Shown: positions 1-10,699 of the stretch, piece by piece
Layout: each line of letters starts with the position of its first letter
Numbering within the stretch: the stretch's first letter is position 1
Assembly (NCBI RefSeq): GCF_001425705.1
Contig: NZ_LMDC01000012.1
Location: forward strand, 962,772-1,026,771
Direction of reading: 5' to 3'
From: Pelomonas sp. Root1217
Lineage (GTDB): Bacteria > Pseudomonadota > Gammaproteobacteria > Burkholderiales > Burkholderiaceae_C
DNA: 64,000 nucleotides
The notes under the pieces: model-generated
Databases searched by the model: none
Told to the model about the DNA's origin: nothing
The model's input: the letters and a program-made list of their open reading frames with translations, nothing else
Made by a program: the position numbers and the translations under genes

Positions 1-348
1 ATCCCGCGCATCGGCGACCACATCGCGGTGGCTGGCGTCGTCGGCGCCGAGGTCAGCCTGGAGCGCGCCAAGCGTGCCGCGGCCATCTGCGTGCTGCGGG
101 CGCTGACTTTGCTGCGCCAGGAGCTTGGCAGCCTGAATCGGTTGCAGGCCGTGGTCAGGATGACCGTCTTCGTGCATTGCGACGCCGGCTTCACCCAGCA
201 CAGTGAAGTGGCCGACGGTGCCTCCGACCTGGTCTGGCGCGTGCTGGGCACGGCCGGCGCTCACACACGCACCTCGGTCGGCGTGCTGCAGCTGCCCAAG
301 AACGCGGCGGTCGAACTCGACCTGATCGCGACCTCCGCGGAGTCCTGA
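1..348 (+). CDS. RidA/YjgF-like protein, C-terminal part
   Basis: The frame is open from the first base of the window, so the N-terminus is missing; 115 codons remain. The segment matches the C-terminal two thirds of the RidA/YjgF/YER057c family, trimeric proteins that hydrolyse reactive enamine/imine intermediates released by PLP enzymes. Support comes from the helix with RAKRAAAICVLRAL, the strand VVRMTVFVHC, and the closing HTRTSVGVLQLP followed by AAVELDLIA, whose Arg lies where RidA proteins bind the substrate carboxylate. The stop directly abuts the ATG of the DUF1854 gene, so the two are probably co-transcribed. Substrate cannot be told from this fragment. Confidence 0.8.
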   Translation: MPRIGDHIAVAGVVGAEVSLERAKRAAAICVLRALTLLRQELGSLNRLQAVVRMTVFVHCDAGFTQHSEVADGASDLVWRVLGTAGAHTRTSVGVLQLPKNAAVELDLIATSAES

Positions 349-822
349 ATGTCCTCACTGCCTTTCCGCGACCTGCATCTGGACGCCCTCGGCCGGCTGC
401 TGCTGACCGACCTGAACGGCGACAGCCATGTCGGCGTCACGCCGGTGCGTGCCCACCCGATCTCGGCGCCGGACGAGGGCCTGTCCCTGGTCGGCTCGCA
501 TGGCCATGAGTTAGCCTGGGTGGAGCGCCTATCAGCCCTGCCCGAAGGGCCGCGCCGGTTGCTGGAGGCCGAGCTGGCCGCCCGCGAATTCCATCCGACG
601 CTCAAGCGCCTGATTTCGGTCAACACCTTTGCCACGCCCAGCACCTGGCGCATCGAGACCGACCGTGGCGAGGTTGATTTCGTGCTGAAGAGCGAGGAAG
701 ACATCCGCCGCCTGGAAGAGGGCCGCCTGCTGATTACCTCCACCCATGGCGTGCAGTTGCAGGTGCCGGACCGCTGGGCGCTGGACAAGCATTCCAAGCG
801 GCTGCTGGAACGCTTCCTCTAG
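349..822 (+). CDS. DUF1854 family protein (cyanophycin-associated type)
   Basis: A 157-residue soluble protein without signal peptide or membrane segment. It resembles DUF1854, a family that in Burkholderiales is often found next to cyanophycin synthetase and an ABC transporter. Recognisable parts are the early HVGVTPVRAHPISAPDEGLSL, the central FATPSTWRIETDRG, and the C-terminal LLITSTHGVQLQVPD ending in SKRLLERFL. Molecular function is unknown. It starts immediately after the stop of the RidA-like gene. A hairpin follows at 831-853, whose T-run serves the opposite strand. Confidence 0.75.
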   Translation: MSSLPFRDLHLDALGRLLLTDLNGDSHVGVTPVRAHPISAPDEGLSLVGSHGHELAWVERLSALPEGPRRLLEAELAAREFHPTLKRLISVNTFATPSTWRIETDRGEVDFVLKSEEDIRRLEEGRLLITSTHGVQLQVPDRWALDKHSKRLLERFL

Positions 823-830
823 CCAAGAAA

Positions 831-853
831 AAGCCGCCTGCAAGAGGCGGCTT
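831..853 (-). terminator. Rho-independent terminator of bfr
   Basis: Nine-base perfect stem AAGCCGCCT/AGGCGGCTT with a five-base loop. On the minus strand it is followed by a run of T (A-rich 825-832 on the plus strand), so it ends the bfr transcript. It may also stop read-through from the plus strand, though without a U-tract. Confidence 0.8.
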
Positions 854-873
854 GGCGTTGGGGGCGCGAGCGC

Positions 874-1350
874 TCAGCTGGCGTCGCTCATCTGCGACTG
901 CAGATAGTTCTGTTCACCGACGGTGGTAACGAGTTCCAGCTGGGTTTCGAGGTGGTCGATGTGCTCCTCTGTGTCGTCGAGGATCTGCACGAACAGCTCG
1001 CGGGACACGTAGTCGCGCACCTGCTCGCAATAAGCGACTGCTTCCTTCAGGTGGACGTGCGAGGCCTTTTCGATGATCAGGTCACAGCTCATCGTCTCGA
1101 CGGCGTTCTCGCCGATGTAGAGCTTGCCCAGGTCTTGCAGGTTGGGCAGGCCGTCCAGCGTCAGCACGCGCTCGATGAGCTTGTCGGCGTGCTTCATCTC
1201 CTCGATGGACTCCTCGTATTCGTGCTTGGCCATCTTCATCAGGCCCCAGTTCTTCAGCATGCGGGCGTGCAGGAAGTATTGGTTGATGGCTGTCAGCTCC
1301 AGCTTCAGCTGTGCGTTGAGGTGGGCGATGACTTGGGGGTCGCCTTTCAT
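874..1350 (-). CDS. bfr: Bacterioferritin
   Basis: A 158-residue haem-binding ferritin that stores iron in a 24-mer shell, the same length as E. coli Bfr. The ferroxidase ligands E18, E51, H54, E94 and H130 and the haem ligand M52 fall at exactly the E. coli positions. The sixth expected ligand, E127, is Thr here (segment DDTEEH), so one bridging carboxylate is missing unless E128 takes over. The gene is divergent from bfd, the ferredoxin that reduces stored iron, and the spacer holds a Fur-box-like palindrome. A terminator lies just behind the stop. Confidence 0.96.
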   Translation of the reverse strand: MKGDPQVIAHLNAQLKLELTAINQYFLHARMLKNWGLMKMAKHEYEESIEEMKHADKLIERVLTLDGLPNLQDLGKLYIGENAVETMSCDLIIEKASHVHLKEAVAYCEQVRDYVSRELFVQILDDTEEHIDHLETQLELVTTVGEQNYLQSQMSDAS

Positions 1351-1424
1351 GGGGAGCTCCGGATCGTGAAATTAAGCCGCAGTATCCCCAGTGAAAGCCC
1401 CACGGCAAAACTGCTCTTTCTGCA

Positions 1425-1443
1425 AATGAGACCGATTCGCATT
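1425..1443. promoter_or_regulatory. Candidate Fur box between bfr and bfd
   Basis: A 19-base inverted repeat, AATGAGA-ccgat-TCGCATT, matches in 6 of 7 arm positions and has the size of a Fur operator (AATGATA-type arms). It lies 14 bases before the bfd ATG and 75 before bfr. Iron control of bfr and bfd is well known; that this site does it is inference. Confidence 0.5.
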
Positions 1444-1456
1444 AGACTTCGCACCC

Positions 1457-1678
1457 ATGATTGTTTGTGTCTGCCACCGAGTCTCTGATCGCGACATCGC
1501 GATTGCCGCCTCCAGCGGCTGCCCGAATTTCGAAGCCCTGCAGGATGACCTGCGCGTGGCGACGGCCTGCGGTGCCTGCCGGGACTGCGCCTGTGCAGTT
1601 TTCGAGGAAAGCCGTGTCGAAGGCGCTGCTCCGCGGGCACGCGGCATGGTGATCGTCAAGCCGCGCCTGGCGGCATGA
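1457..1678 (+). CDS. bfd: Bacterioferritin-associated ferredoxin
   Basis: A 73-residue [2Fe-2S] protein of the BFD-like type. Cys4, Cys6, Cys38 and Cys41 form the CxC...CxxC cluster motif typical of Bfd, with additional Cys22, Cys44 and Cys46. Bfd docks on bacterioferritin and passes electrons to the haem to release stored iron. The divergent neighbour bfr is its expected partner. A candidate Fur site lies just upstream, and almost no Shine-Dalgarno sequence is visible. The C-terminal tail after residue 50 is Arg-rich and not conserved in the family as I know it. Confidence 0.9.
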   Translation: MIVCVCHRVSDRDIAIAASSGCPNFEALQDDLRVATACGACRDCACAVFEESRVEGAAPRARGMVIVKPRLAA

Positions 1679-1693
1679 ACTAGAATGCTCCCC

Positions 1694-1717
1694 GGCGCCG
1701 ACTTCCGGCGCCTTTTT
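1694..1717 (+). terminator. Hairpin with T-run between bfd and csp
   Basis: Seven-base stem GGCGCCG/CGGCGCC, five-base loop, then TTTTT: a standard intrinsic terminator for bfd. A good -10 box TAGAAT (1681-1686) sits just upstream. If that promoter is real, the hairpin is the very 5' end of the csp messenger and could act as an attenuator or a cold-sensitive leader instead. Confidence 0.65.
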
Positions 1718-1802
1718 GTTGGTCTGATTTCCTGAACGTCGTTGTGAATTCCGCAGCCGATCTGGGGCGGGCCACGCAGCACGACAACAGTAAGGAAATT
1801 CC

Positions 1803-2018
1803 ATGAGCACCCTCCAAACCGGCACTGTCAAATGGTTTGACGACGGCAAGGGCTTCGGCTTCATCACGCCGGCCGACGGCAGCAAGGACCTGTTCGCCCA
1901 CCACAGCGAAATCAAGAACAACGGCGGCTTCCGCACGTTGGCTGAAGGCGCCCAGGTCGAATTCGAAGTGAAGCAGGGCCCCAAGGGCCTGCAAGCAGCA
2001 AACATCCGTTCGCTGTAA
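1803..2018 (+). CDS. Cold-shock domain protein (CspA family)
   Basis: A 71-residue single cold-shock domain that binds single-stranded RNA/DNA and melts messenger secondary structure. RNP1 is KGFGFI (residues 16-21) and RNP2 is LFAHH (about 30-34). The start is the ATG preceded by AAGGAAATTCC. The leader of at least 110 bases between a candidate -10 box (1681) and the ATG is long, as is usual for csp genes, and a strong terminator follows. Which Csp paralogue this is cannot be told from sequence alone. Confidence 0.93.
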   Translation: MSTLQTGTVKWFDDGKGFGFITPADGSKDLFAHHSEIKNNGGFRTLAEGAQVEFEVKQGPKGLQAANIRSL

Positions 2019-2044
2019 TCCCTCACGGCTTTGGCCGTTGAGTC

Positions 2045-2071
2045 AAGCCCGCGCCCTGCGCGGGCTTTGTG
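2045..2071 (+). terminator. Rho-independent terminator after csp
   Basis: Nine-base perfect stem AAGCCCGCG/CGCGGGCTT with loop CCCTG followed by a T-rich stretch, 26 bases behind the csp stop. Confidence 0.8.
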
Positions 2072-2103
2072 CTTTCTGGGTCTGACACCGACAATTGCTG
2101 GTT

Positions 2104-4386
<2,283 letters not shown>

Positions 4387-4514
4387 GGCGATTCGCAGGA
4401 CTTTTGCCCCTGCTTTTCGTGGCGGCCAGCTTGAGGATGCCGTACGCTTGCGCCTCATGACGAGAAGAGGCCGCCGCTGCGCCGTGGCGCCCCCAGCCCG
4501 GAGCCCTCGCCCCC

Positions 4515-6725
4515 ATGCAAGAAACGCCCGTTGACGATGACCTGCTCGAGCTGCTCGACGACCCCGAGCCTGCTGAAAGCGAGCATCGCCCGCAGAACCG
4601 GCCCTGGCGCATCCTCATCGTCGACGACGACGGCGACGTCCACAAGGCCACCGAACTGGCCATGCAGGGCCTGACCGTCGAAGGCCAGCCCCTCGTCTTC
4701 CTGCACGCCTCCTCCGCCGCCCAGGCCCGCCAGTTGCTGGGCAGCGAGGACGACCTCGCCGTCGTGCTGCTGGATGTCGTCATGGAGAGCGAAGATGCCG
4801 GCCTGCAGCTGGTGCGTCACATCCGTGACGAGCTGTGCCTGAACGCCGTGCGCATCGTGCTGCGCACCGGCCAGCCCGGCTACGCGCCCGAAATCGAGAC
4901 GGTGCAGGCCTATGACATCAACGACTACAAGACCAAGTCGGAGCTGACCCGCACGCGGCTGTACACGGTGCTGACGGCCGCGGTGCGCTCCTACCGCCAG
5001 ATCTGCGCGCTGGAGGCCAACCGCCGCGGCCTGGAGATGATCGTCGAGAGCAGCACGTCGCTGTCGCGCATGCGCGGGCTCAGCCGTTTTGCCGAAGGCG
5101 TCGTCACCCAGCTCTGCGCCCTGCTCGGCATCCTGCCCGAGGGCCTGGTCTGTGCCCAGGTCAGCGGCGAGACGGGCGACGAAGTCCGCATCGTCGCAGC
5201 CGCCGGCCAGTACAGCGGCCTCATCGACCGGCCCCTGGCCCAGGTCAAGATCGCCACCGTGCGGGACCGCCTGGAGCGCTGCCTGCAACAGGAGCGCAAC
5301 CTCTACGACGACGGCACGGTCCTGTACTTCGGCATGGGCAAGGGGCGCGCGATGGCGGCGCTTGTGGATGTCGGCCGTGAGCTCGACGAGCTCGACCAGC
5401 AGCTGTTGCGGGCCTTCTGCTCCAACATCTCGGTCGGCTTCGAGAACGTGGTGCTGTACAGCCAGCTGCTGGACCAGGCCTACAACGATCCGCTGCTGCG
5501 CCTGCCCAACCGCAACCGCTTCGTCGAGCTGCTCGACAAGAACCTGAAGGACCCATCCGGCGTCACGCTCGCGCTGATCGACATCGACGACTTCTCCGAC
5601 ATCAACGATGCCTTCGGTCACCACTTCGGCGACCAGGTGCTGCAGGCTGTCGTGCACCGCATGAGCGATGTGCTGGGCCTGAACACCGCGATGGCCCGCG
5701 TCGGTGCCGACACTTTCGGCGTGCTGGGCGAGCATGCCAAGGTCTGCCCCGAGACCGTCAACGGCGTCTTCGCCGACCCCTTCGTCGTGGCCGGCGAGCG
5801 GCTGCAGCTGTCGGCCACGACGGGCCTCGTGCGCCTGGGCGAATCCAAGGCCGTCGGCTCCGAGCTGCTGCTCGATGCCCAGATCGCGCTCAAGCGCGCC
5901 AAGCAACAGCAGCGCGGCTCATCTCAGTACTTCTCTGCCGCCATGGGCAGCGACGCGCGCGAGCGCTTCAAGCTGCTCAAGGGCCTGCGCACCGGCTTTG
6001 AGGAAAGCCAGCTCTTCGTCGTCTACCAGCCCCAGGTCGAGCTGAGCAGCAGCCGCATCGTCGGCGCCGAGGCCCTGCTGCGCTGGAAGACGCTGGATGG
6101 TCGTTTCATCCCACCCGACCAGTTCATTCCGCTGGCCGAGCAGAGCGGCCTCATCATTCCCATCGGCGAGTTCGTCATGCGCACGTCCTGCGCGCAGCTG
6201 AAGAAGATGCAGGCCCTGGGCCATGCCGACTTCCGCATGGCCGTCAACGTGTCCATGGCCCAGTTCCGGCATCCCGGCTTCATCGACATGCTGGGCCGCG
6301 CGCTGCAGGACTGCGGCGTCGCCGGCCAGAACATCGAGCTCGAGATCACCGAGTCCATGGCCATGGAGGATGCCGACCTCGTGCTGCGCGTGCTGGCCGA
6401 CATCAAGCGCCTGGGTTTCAGCGTCGCCATCGACGACTTCGGCACCGGCTTCTCTTCGCTGAGCCAGCTGCGCCAGCTGCAGGTCGACCGCCTCAAGATC
6501 GACCGCGCCTTCGTGCAGGAGGCCCAAGCCTCATCGGCGGGCTCGACCATCGCCCAGATGGTCATCAACCTCGGCCGCGGCCTGGGCCTGACCGTCATCG
6601 CCGAAGGCATCGAGACCGAGGAGCAGCGCCAGTACCTGATTGGCCTGGGCTGCCATGAGGGTCAAGGCTGGCTGTTCGCCCGGCCCATGCCCGCGGACCA
6701 ACTTGAAGTTTGGATGAACCGCTGA
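4515..6725 (+). CDS. REC-DUF3369-GGDEF(degenerate)-EAL signalling protein
   Basis: A 736-residue cytosolic response regulator predicted to break down cyclic di-GMP. An N-terminal receiver with D87 is followed by DUF3369 (about 165-315), a GGDEF-type domain and an EAL domain. The signature GGDEF is GADTF (397-401), so cyclase activity is unlikely. The EAL domain looks complete: E519-A-L-L-R, ELEITES, IDDFGTGFSSL, KIDRAFV, IAEGIETEEQ and GQGWLFARP. No kinase is adjacent, so the partner is unknown. The gene is single, with about 130 bases of leader after ygiQ. Confidence 0.9.
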   Translation: MQETPVDDDLLELLDDPEPAESEHRPQNRPWRILIVDDDGDVHKATELAMQGLTVEGQPLVFLHASSAAQARQLLGSEDDLAVVLLDVVMESEDAGLQLVRHIRDELCLNAVRIVLRTGQPGYAPEIETVQAYDINDYKTKSELTRTRLYTVLTAAVRSYRQICALEANRRGLEMIVESSTSLSRMRGLSRFAEGVVTQLCALLGILPEGLVCAQVSGETGDEVRIVAAAGQYSGLIDRPLAQVKIATVRDRLERCLQQERNLYDDGTVLYFGMGKGRAMAALVDVGRELDELDQQLLRAFCSNISVGFENVVLYSQLLDQAYNDPLLRLPNRNRFVELLDKNLKDPSGVTLALIDIDDFSDINDAFGHHFGDQVLQAVVHRMSDVLGLNTAMARVGADTFGVLGEHAKVCPETVNGVFADPFVVAGERLQLSATTGLVRLGESKAVGSELLLDAQIALKRAKQQQRGSSQYFSAAMGSDARERFKLLKGLRTGFEESQLFVVYQPQVELSSSRIVGAEALLRWKTLDGRFIPPDQFIPLAEQSGLIIPIGEFVMRTSCAQLKKMQALGHADFRMAVNVSMAQFRHPGFIDMLGRALQDCGVAGQNIELEITESMAMEDADLVLRVLADIKRLGFSVAIDDFGTGFSSLSQLRQLQVDRLKIDRAFVQEAQASSAGSTIAQMVINLGRGLGLTVIAEGIETEEQRQYLIGLGCHEGQGWLFARPMPADQLEVWMNR

Positions 6726-6771
6726 GGCCCCTAAACTCCGCGCCGTCGATTGACGACAGCCAGGAGCGTTC

Positions 6772-7992
6772 ATGAGTCTCGCGAAGATCCTCGTCGCCCA
6801 AGGTGGCGGCCCCACCGCGGTCATCAACCAGAGCCTTGTCGGTGTCGTGCTCGAGGCGCGGCGCCAGGCCGGCGTGGGCAAGGTCTACGGCGCCCGCCAT
6901 GGCGTGCGGGGCATCGTCAACGAGGACTTCGTCGACCTCACGCAGGAGACCAGCCACAACCTGGAGCTGGTCGCCAACACGCCCGCGTCGGCGCTGGGCT
7001 CCACGCGCGACAAGCCCGATGCCGCCTACTGCCGCGAGATCTTCACGGTGCTGCAGGCGCACGGCATCACGCACTTCTTCTACATCGGCGGCAACGACTC
7101 GTCGGACACCGTGCGCATCGTCTCGGAAGAGGCGCACGCGGCGGGCTACCCGCTGCGCTGCATCCACATCCCCAAGACCATTGACAACGACCTGGTGGGC
7201 AACGATCACACGCCGGGCTATGCGTCGGCCGCGCGCTTCGTCGCCCAGGCCTTTGCCGGCGCCAATCTGGACAACGCGGCGCTGCCAGGCGTCTACGTCG
7301 GCGTCGTCATGGGCCGCCACGCCGGCTTCCTTACCGCCGCCGCTGCACTCGGCAAGAAGTTCGACGATGACGGCCCCCACCTCATCTATCTGCCCGAGCG
7401 GCATTTCGACAACGAGCAATTCCTGCGCGACGTGAAGGCCACCTACGAGCGCTTCGGCCGCTGCGTCATCGCCGTCAGCGAGGGCATCCACGATGCGGCT
7501 GGCACGCCCATGCTGTCCAAGCTGGCCGGTGACCTGGAGCGCGACGCGCATGGCAATGTGCAGCTCAGCGGCACCGGCGCTCTCGCCGACCTGCTGTGCG
7601 AGGAGATCAAGGCCAAGCTCGGTATCAAGCGTGTGCGCGGCGATACCTTCGGCTATCTGCAGCGCAGCTTTCTCGGCTGCGTGTCCGACGTGGACCAGCG
7701 CGAGGCCAGAGAAGTCGGCGAGAAAGCCGTGCAATACGCCTTCCATGGCAACCGCGACGGTTCGGTGGCCATCAAGCGCACCGGCACCTACGCGGTCGAC
7801 TACGAACTGCTGCCACTGACCGCCGTGGCCGGCAAGACGCGCACGATGGAAGACGAATTCATCACCGCGAGCGGCACCGACGTGACCGACGCCTTTCGCC
7901 TGTACCTGCGCCCGCTGCTGGGCTCGGGCATGCCGGATGCGTTCCGGCTGCGGCCGAACCCGGTGGAGAAGGTGCTGCGGCGCGAGCCGTGA
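6772..7992 (+). CDS. 6-phosphofructokinase, probably pyrophosphate-dependent
   Basis: A 406-residue phosphofructokinase. The phosphoryl-donor loop is GGNDS (106-110) with Asp109 where ATP enzymes have Gly, and the catalytic loop is PKTIDND (134-140) with Lys135 where ATP enzymes have Gly. Both substitutions are the known marks of pyrophosphate-using enzymes, so the reaction is probably fructose 6-phosphate + PPi to fructose 1,6-bisphosphate + Pi, reversible. MGRHAG and the PERHF segment complete the active site. The start has GGAGCG six bases upstream. The stop overlaps the GTG start of the next gene. Confidence 0.88.
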   Translation: MSLAKILVAQGGGPTAVINQSLVGVVLEARRQAGVGKVYGARHGVRGIVNEDFVDLTQETSHNLELVANTPASALGSTRDKPDAAYCREIFTVLQAHGITHFFYIGGNDSSDTVRIVSEEAHAAGYPLRCIHIPKTIDNDLVGNDHTPGYASAARFVAQAFAGANLDNAALPGVYVGVVMGRHAGFLTAAAALGKKFDDDGPHLIYLPERHFDNEQFLRDVKATYERFGRCVIAVSEGIHDAAGTPMLSKLAGDLERDAHGNVQLSGTGALADLLCEEIKAKLGIKRVRGDTFGYLQRSFLGCVSDVDQREAREVGEKAVQYAFHGNRDGSVAIKRTGTYAVDYELLPLTAVAGKTRTMEDEFITASGTDVTDAFRLYLRPLLGSGMPDAFRLRPNPVEKVLRREP

Positions 7993-8783
7993 GACCGATC
8001 TTCACGCGGCTGGTGTTCTGGCTGGCGCTGGCGATGGCCGCGCCGACGTCGGCGGCGGAGGTCACGCTGCGCTTCGTGAGTCAGGACTTCCCGCCCTACG
8101 TGGACCGCGATGGCCAGCAGGCCCGCGGCCCCTTGGTTCGTCTGGTGATGGAGAGTTGTTCGCGCCTGGGCTGGAAATGCTCGGTCGAAGTGCTGCCCTG
8201 GCGTCGCGCCCAGGCGGCCGTCGAGCGCGGCGAGGCCGAGGGCAGCTTCCCGCTGCTGGACATTGCGCAGCGGCGCCAGGTCTACCACCTGAGCCAGCCC
8301 GTCGTCGGCGTGCAGATGGTCTTCTTTACGCGCGCCGAGCAGGACTTCTTCTACCGTGATCCGGCCAGTCTGGGTACCCAGCGGATCATCGGCGTGTTCG
8401 GGCCCTCGGGCACGGCGACCGTGCTCCAGGACATCGTCGCCGCCAACCCCAACACCATGGTCGTCGAGCCCGACAACACGACGGTGCTGCGCAAGCTGCT
8501 GGCCGGTCGTTACGGCGAAGACGGCGTCGCGCTGATCAACCGTGACGTGGCCTGGCATCTGGCAGACCGCTCGCACCTGACGGGGCTGCGGGAGGCGGGT
8601 GTCGCTCACACGGACACCTACCGCATCGGCCTCGTGCGCAAGCGGGTCAGCGCCGCGCAGGCGAACGCCTTCATGGCCATGCTGGCCGACATGTGCGCTT
8701 CGCCTGCGGCGGCCCTGCTGCTCGCGCCCGAACTGGTGCCGAGTCCGGCTTGCAGCGCCGTGCCGGCCAAAGCGATGCGCTGA
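7989..8783 (+). CDS. Periplasmic solute-binding protein, family 3
   Basis: A 264-residue exported protein with a signal peptide (LVFWLALAMAAPTSAAE, cleavage near residue 24) and the fold of amino-acid ABC transporter binding proteins: FVSQDFPPYVD, then GPLVRLVMESC, LPWRRAQAAVERGEAEGSFPL and a C-terminal TYRIGLVRK. There is no permease or ATPase nearby, so it may be an orphan sensor-type binding protein rather than a transport component. I place the start at GTG 7989, which overlaps the phosphofructokinase stop as GTGA and gives a full signal peptide. Confidence 0.78.
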   Translation: MRPIFTRLVFWLALAMAAPTSAAEVTLRFVSQDFPPYVDRDGQQARGPLVRLVMESCSRLGWKCSVEVLPWRRAQAAVERGEAEGSFPLLDIAQRRQVYHLSQPVVGVQMVFFTRAEQDFFYRDPASLGTQRIIGVFGPSGTATVLQDIVAANPNTMVVEPDNTTVLRKLLAGRYGEDGVALINRDVAWHLADRSHLTGLREAGVAHTDTYRIGLVRKRVSAAQANAFMAMLADMCASPAAALLLAPELVPSPACSAVPAKAMR

Positions 8784-8827
8784 ATGCCTTCCCGGGCCGT
8801 GCCCCCACGGTGGCGGCTTGCGTTTGA

Positions 8828-10648
8828 TCAATTGCCGACGAACATCCAGCGGCCCATCAGGTCACCGCCGCGGGCGCCGACGAAAACAGCGAGCTCCGTG
8901 GTCTGCGCATGGTGAACGGGGCCGGCAAAGCAGGCCCTCTCCTTGATGAATTGGCCGTCCTTGTAAGTGCCTGGCAGCCAGTCGCCTTGCAGCGTGCCCT
9001 GGAACAGGCCCGGTTGGGAGCTGGCGCTGAGTTGGGCCGTCAGGCCGCAAACGCCGAGTGGGCCGCCGGTGTTGAGGACTTGCAGAACGATGTTGGGGAG
9101 TCCTCGTGGCGTTGCCGAGATACGGGGAGCGCCGGCTGCGTCGGCGTTGACCTCGCCCATCACAGTCATGGATTGACCGCTGAGGCTCTCAAATGTGGCT
9201 TCATGCATCGCCAGGTCACCGCTTCCAAACGGACCGCGCGACCCGTTGGGCAACGCCACCCAGAACGCGCTGGCGCCGGTCGAGGGGTCGCGGGTTGACG
9301 AGATGAGAACGGGGCCATCCGCGCTGCGTGCTGCGCTCAGCCGCATCACCCTGTCCTTGGACACCAGTTCGATCTCGCTGCCGACCATCGCCGCCTCGAA
9401 CCGGTTCAGTCGCGTGGCTGGGCATTGCTCGACAGCGGTGGGCGCGTCGGGCAGACACAGTTCGAAGGCGCCGTCCTTGAAGCGGGCGGAGCCGACGTAG
9501 GCGTCCTGCGGCTTGCCGCTGGCATCGGCGCGCGAGCCCAGCACATTGAAGCTGAAGCCTTCCAGCTCGCTCAACTGAACGACCCGCTGGCGCGGCGCCA
9601 GATAAGGCTTGCGCACACCGCCGATGTCGAGACCCAGCACCATGACTGGCCCCCAGAAGTTCACGAGGCCGCGGCTCCACAGCGGGTTGGCGCTGCCGTC
9701 CCCCAGAAAACCGGCGCCGGTCACGTCAACGACGAACGGAGCGCGGTAGTCGACGTCCTTGGCCGTGGCGCGCAGCGGGCCAGTGACGCCGATGCTCAGC
9801 CGGTAGTGGCGCCCTTCCAGGTCGGTCATGAAGAGATGCTCGGCGGCGCTCTGGGCCACCGTGGCTTCGTTGTTGCTCGGCTCGGGATCGCCAGCGGTGT
9901 CAGCGCGGCTGGCAATCCCGCCCAACCGTGCGGATACCGATTCATCGACCTCCACCTGCAGCCGCAAGCTGGCGTTCGCGGGCAGGCGAGCAATCTTCAT
10001 CGCCTCGCCCAGCGTGGTCGGACAGCTCGTGCCCGTGCTCGCAATACAGCTGACGACGCGCCAGACCTGGCCCGGCAGCGTGAGCAGATCCCAGCTCACA
10101 TCGACCGCCTCGTCCGGCCCCTGGTTGGTCAGCGTCACCTCATAGCCGCGCGCCTGGATGGTGCCCGTGGCGTCGCCGACTGTGACGGCCACATCGGCGG
10201 CGTAGGCCGTGAGCTCCTGACGCCACTTCACGCTGCTGCCGTTGGCGCCGGCCTCCCAGTCATTGCGCACCGCACCGCGGTAACCAGGCTTGATGCGCAG
10301 GCTCTGGCGCAGCACAACGGCACTGCCGGCCGCGATCTCGGCGATCTCGACGCCGCCATCGCTGCGCGACACACAGCCGGCCGATTCGCAGCTCAGCGGC
10401 AACTGCAACGCCTGGGCGTCGGGCATGACTGAGACGACCACCGCGCGTGCGCTGGCATTGCCCGTATTGCGCAGTTCCACGCGGTGCACATGGACCACAC
10501 CGCTGGGTGCGCGGCTGCTGTCGTCGGCCGTTGCGCTGATCCCCAACTGCGCAGCGGGCTTGGGGGTGTCGGTGTTTCCGCCACCGCCCCCACAACCGCT
10601 CACGCCAAAAACCACCGTGCAGGCCAGCCTCGCTACTACTCGTCGCAT
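8828..10648 (-). CDS. Hypothetical lipoprotein with DUF11-like repeats
   Basis: A 606-residue predicted lipoprotein: hydrophobic leader then GVSGC with Cys19 as the lipidation site, followed by a Gly-rich spacer. Residues about 35-260 contain two stretches of the kind found in DUF11/CARDB-like beta-sandwich domains (VELRNTGNASARAVVVSVMP; VTLTNQGPDEAVDVSWDLL), which occur in cell-surface proteins. The rest is beta-rich and unrecognised. A short hairpin TCTCCC/GGGAGA (about 10660-10677) lies in its leader. It faces the solute-binding protein gene tail to tail. Function unknown. Confidence 0.7.
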   Translation of the reverse strand: MRRVVARLACTVVFGVSGCGGGGGNTDTPKPAAQLGISATADDSSRAPSGVVHVHRVELRNTGNASARAVVVSVMPDAQALQLPLSCESAGCVSRSDGGVEIAEIAAGSAVVLRQSLRIKPGYRGAVRNDWEAGANGSSVKWRQELTAYAADVAVTVGDATGTIQARGYEVTLTNQGPDEAVDVSWDLLTLPGQVWRVVSCIASTGTSCPTTLGEAMKIARLPANASLRLQVEVDESVSARLGGIASRADTAGDPEPSNNEATVAQSAAEHLFMTDLEGRHYRLSIGVTGPLRATAKDVDYRAPFVVDVTGAGFLGDGSANPLWSRGLVNFWGPVMVLGLDIGGVRKPYLAPRQRVVQLSELEGFSFNVLGSRADASGKPQDAYVGSARFKDGAFELCLPDAPTAVEQCPATRLNRFEAAMVGSEIELVSKDRVMRLSAARSADGPVLISSTRDPSTGASAFWVALPNGSRGPFGSGDLAMHEATFESLSGQSMTVMGEVNADAAGAPRISATPRGLPNIVLQVLNTGGPLGVCGLTAQLSASSQPGLFQGTLQGDWLPGTYKDGQFIKERACFAGPVHHAQTTELAVFVGARGGDLMGRWMFVGN

Positions 10649-10699
10649 CCTGTTTTTCTCCCTGATATGGGAGATTAACGGATGAGTTTTGAGGAGACT

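Noticed and set aside
8795-8815. CCGTG-CCCC-CACGG hairpin between two convergent genes
   Set aside because: Short arms and no T-run; common by chance at this GC content.
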